This document shows, piece by piece, positions 62,116 to 64,000 of a stretch of DNA of 64,000 bases; the stretch's first letter is position 1; every line of letters starts with the position of its first letter. The stretch is from Brachionus plicatilis (Eukaryota; Rotifera; Eurotatoria; Ploima; Brachionidae), in contig QEOQ01000258.1 of the NCBI GenBank assembly GCA_010279815.1, forward strand, positions 577,286 through 641,285, read 5' to 3'. The notes under the pieces were generated by a model. That model did not search any database. It was not told the origin of the DNA and saw only the letters and a list, made by a program, of their open reading frames with translations. The position numbers and the translations under genes were made by a program.

Positions 62116-62987
62116 TTATCCTCTATCCTCTAGTTTAGACGACATTTCTTCATCAAAATAATTGATCCAGTCACCAATTTCACCTTTGCGGAAAAACAAA
62201 TCTAACTGATTCTGCTGTTTGCTATCATCTGCTTTTTGGAAAAAAAATGATGAATTTTTTTTCATCTTTTTAAACGAGGTAAAATCAACCAATTTTTGAA
62301 TCTGATCATCTGTTAATTCTTTACTTAGAAAGTAAGCTATTTTTTTAATTGTTTCAATAGGTGACTAAGAAAAAAAATTTTAAAAATTTTAATTTCAATT
62401 AACAAAAAAAATACATCTAACAAGTCTTCAAAAGTTAAAAATAAAACTTTGGTGTTCTCAAAAAATTGATTGACATGCTCGCACCAATTTCCGTAAATAA
62501 TTCTATTTTGTATAAAATGATCAAGTATAACACCGAATTCACCAACAAAGCTGAAGCTTTTTATCCATTTTACGAAATGAAAATACGATACCAGCATGTC
62601 TTTTGGATTTCTCATTACATAAATAATTTTTGAATTTTTTTCTATATTTTGCGGCAAGTAATCAAAAGTAAGATGGCTCTTAAAAACTCTCGTCTTAAAA
62701 AAAAAGTCATTTTGGACAAGGGGCTTTTCTTCTAAAAATACAACTCTATCAGAGTGGGCTACAGATGAGGCTAATTCAAAATCTAAATTATTTTGAATCA
62801 GCCATACAATCTCTTCAGTCCAAGTAGTTCCCGATTTTGGATAAGCAATTACAAACACATCATCGGATCGTGTTCGAAATGATTTTATTTTTAATAGATC
62901 AGTGTCAAAATAAGGAAATATTTTGTTGTTGTGTTTTAATAGTTTTTCCCCAAAACCCTCTAGTTCGGCAAATTCCAATTCGAACAT
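62116..62987 (-). CDS. Cytosolic sulfotransferase (SULT family, two exons, 273 aa)
   Basis: The enzyme transfers sulfate from PAPS to small hydroxyl-bearing substrates in the cytosol. Exon 1 (62987-62415) has the 5'-phosphosulfate loop YPKSGTTWTEEIVW near residue 50, the catalytic histidine in FKSHLTFDYLP, and the 3'-phosphate site MRNPKDMLVSYFHF. A 50-bp GT/AG intron (62414-62365) is followed by exon 2 (62364-62116): SPIETIKKIAYFLSKELTDD, and RKGEIGDWINYF, the conserved RKGxxGDWK-like PAPS motif, with Ile for Lys. The join is in phase (822 bases). Length fits SULT1-like enzymes (about 285). No defects. Substrate unknown. Confidence 0.93.
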
Positions 62988-63700
62988 TTTGAATCTTAAT
63001 AAAAATATTTTATAGTTATTTTATTCATATATTTTAAAAAGTCACATTGAGATAAGATAAATAACTAATAATTTATTAAAATGATTATAAATTTTAATTT
63101 TAAATTTGATCAAAATTGAGCTCTTAAGTAAGTTTCGTTTCAAAATGTTTTTAGGTAAATTTAAAACATAAGTTAAATTTATTTTTTTTGTTACTTAATA
63201 AAATGTTATTTTACTGATTTAGATTTAGATTCTTAGAAAAATTTCGGGGCTGATCAATATCATGACCACCAGGTTTTATTTTTTATCAAAAAAAAACGAT
63301 ATGTAATTTATTGACCAGTTGGTCTCAAAATTTATTTGAGAAAAAATAAAACTAAATGAGCAATCTTTTATTTTTAAGTATCTTAAAGAAAAAAATTGAC
63401 TGGTCATAAAATTTAATTTGTTATTTGAAAAAGATTAAAAAATATGTACGATTTTAATTGTTGTTTTTACTTCTTAAATTATATTAATCAATGTAATCAA
63501 TTTTTGAAATTTTGTTTTGTTTATTGGATTATCAATTAAAGGAGACCATTCAGTTTGATTCGAGGCTTCATAAGCTTATCTCCTTGAATTAAATTTTCTA
63601 TTTGTCTATATTATTATTTCTGGTTTTTAAACGCCTACTTTAGTTAAAACTAAAGTTAAAACCTTCAGCATATGTCTTGAAACTAATTAGACATCATTAA
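62988..63700. other. Upstream region of the sulfotransferase
   Basis: Contains the promoter side of the minus-strand gene. TGACCA / TGGTCA motifs (63263, 63312, 63400) are scattered and may be part of a degraded motif-array element. Confidence 0.35.
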
Positions 63701-63750
63701 ACTTTTTGAATTGATCATCAACTTCAAGATGCCAAAAAAATGCAACAAAA
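63701..63750. repeat. End of the CATCTTGAAGTTGATGATCA MITE
   Basis: TTTTTGAATTGATCATCAAC followed by TTCAAGATGCC matches the right end of the MITE at 40567-41098; the rest of the element is not present in this window. Confidence 0.75.
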
Positions 63751-63933
63751 AATTTAGATAATTTATTGAAAAAATGGCCAATTAATATTAAACTAGAAAT
63801 TATTTTATTAAATCAAAAACGTTTCAAACTGCTATTCCTATTTTTTTTAATATTGCACAAAAAATTTCTAACTATTGGTCGTATTAAACCTTATTTTATA
63901 AACCGTTATAAATATACATATATTTTTTTTTAG

Positions 63934-64000
63934 AAGCATAATGGGGTTGACTTACTTTCTATTGAAGGCGACCGAGTAAATTTATTTGCATGTGCAGATG
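63934..64000 (+). CDS. Partial exon running off the window
   Basis: After a T-rich tract and AG (63932-63933) the frame is open to the end: KHNGVDLLSIEGDRVNLFAC AD. It looks like normal coding sequence with balanced composition, and probably is an internal exon of a plus-strand gene. Too short to name. Confidence 0.4.

Overview
The window looks like invertebrate animal DNA: strongly AT-rich, spliced genes with GT/AG introns, and a very high load of LINEs, Ty3/Gypsy elements and many families of terminal-inverted-repeat (TIR) DNA transposons, most of them broken or nested. A rotifer or similar small-genome lophotrochozoan is my guess from the AT content and from gene types such as the plant-like fucosyltransferase and the LRR channel; the sequence does not prove it. 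No tRNA, rRNA, CRISPR or bacterial operon structure was seen. There is one assembly gap (14108-14682) and there are single Ns at 6694 and 8388.

Host genes are few. They are a membrane-anchored fucosyltransferase-like protein (5475-6623, minus); a very large gene joining about 17 paired leucine-rich repeats to a TRPA-like six-helix cation channel (exon 20832-24568, then a 12.4 kb intron, then exon 36992-38429, plus); a GC-rich multi-exon gene fragment (51871-52600, plus); a complete two-exon Cdc20/Fizzy (55720-57280, minus); a complete two-exon cytosolic sulfotransferase (62116-62987, minus); a short acidic ORF (61195-61437); and a partial exon running off the right edge (63934-64000).

The rest is mobile DNA. 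0-4.4 kb: Tc1 and pogo relics, and a LINE split by a 617-bp MITE with a perfect 8-bp target duplication. 7-16 kb: MULE remnants, palindromic MITEs and a three-level nest (hAT MITE inside a TTACGTAA-rich TIR element inside a LINE). 18-20 kb: a small decayed Gypsy element with 150-bp LTRs. 24.6-37 kb: the channel intron, holding an element that carries a copy of channel exon sequence, a large palindrome, a Merlin (ISXO2-like) transposon and a 6-kb Gypsy element, all antisense to or independent of the host gene. 38.6-50.6 kb: pogo-like, GTGATCA-rich and ATTCCG-rich elements, several nested. 53-55 kb and 58-60.4 kb: MULE-like and palindromic elements nested in one another.

The recurrent theme is that each DNA-element family carries its own array of a 6-10 bp motif near its ends (AGAGAAA, CACCAAA, GTGACCA, GTGATCA, GTAGCAAA, TTGCACTA, TTACGTAA, ATTCCG, CTAGATAAA), and many keep only a small ORF with an AT-hook, PHD-like finger, acidic tract or coiled coil, not a full transposase. 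That pattern, the LRR-channel fusion and the capture of its exon by a transposon are the observations most worth following.
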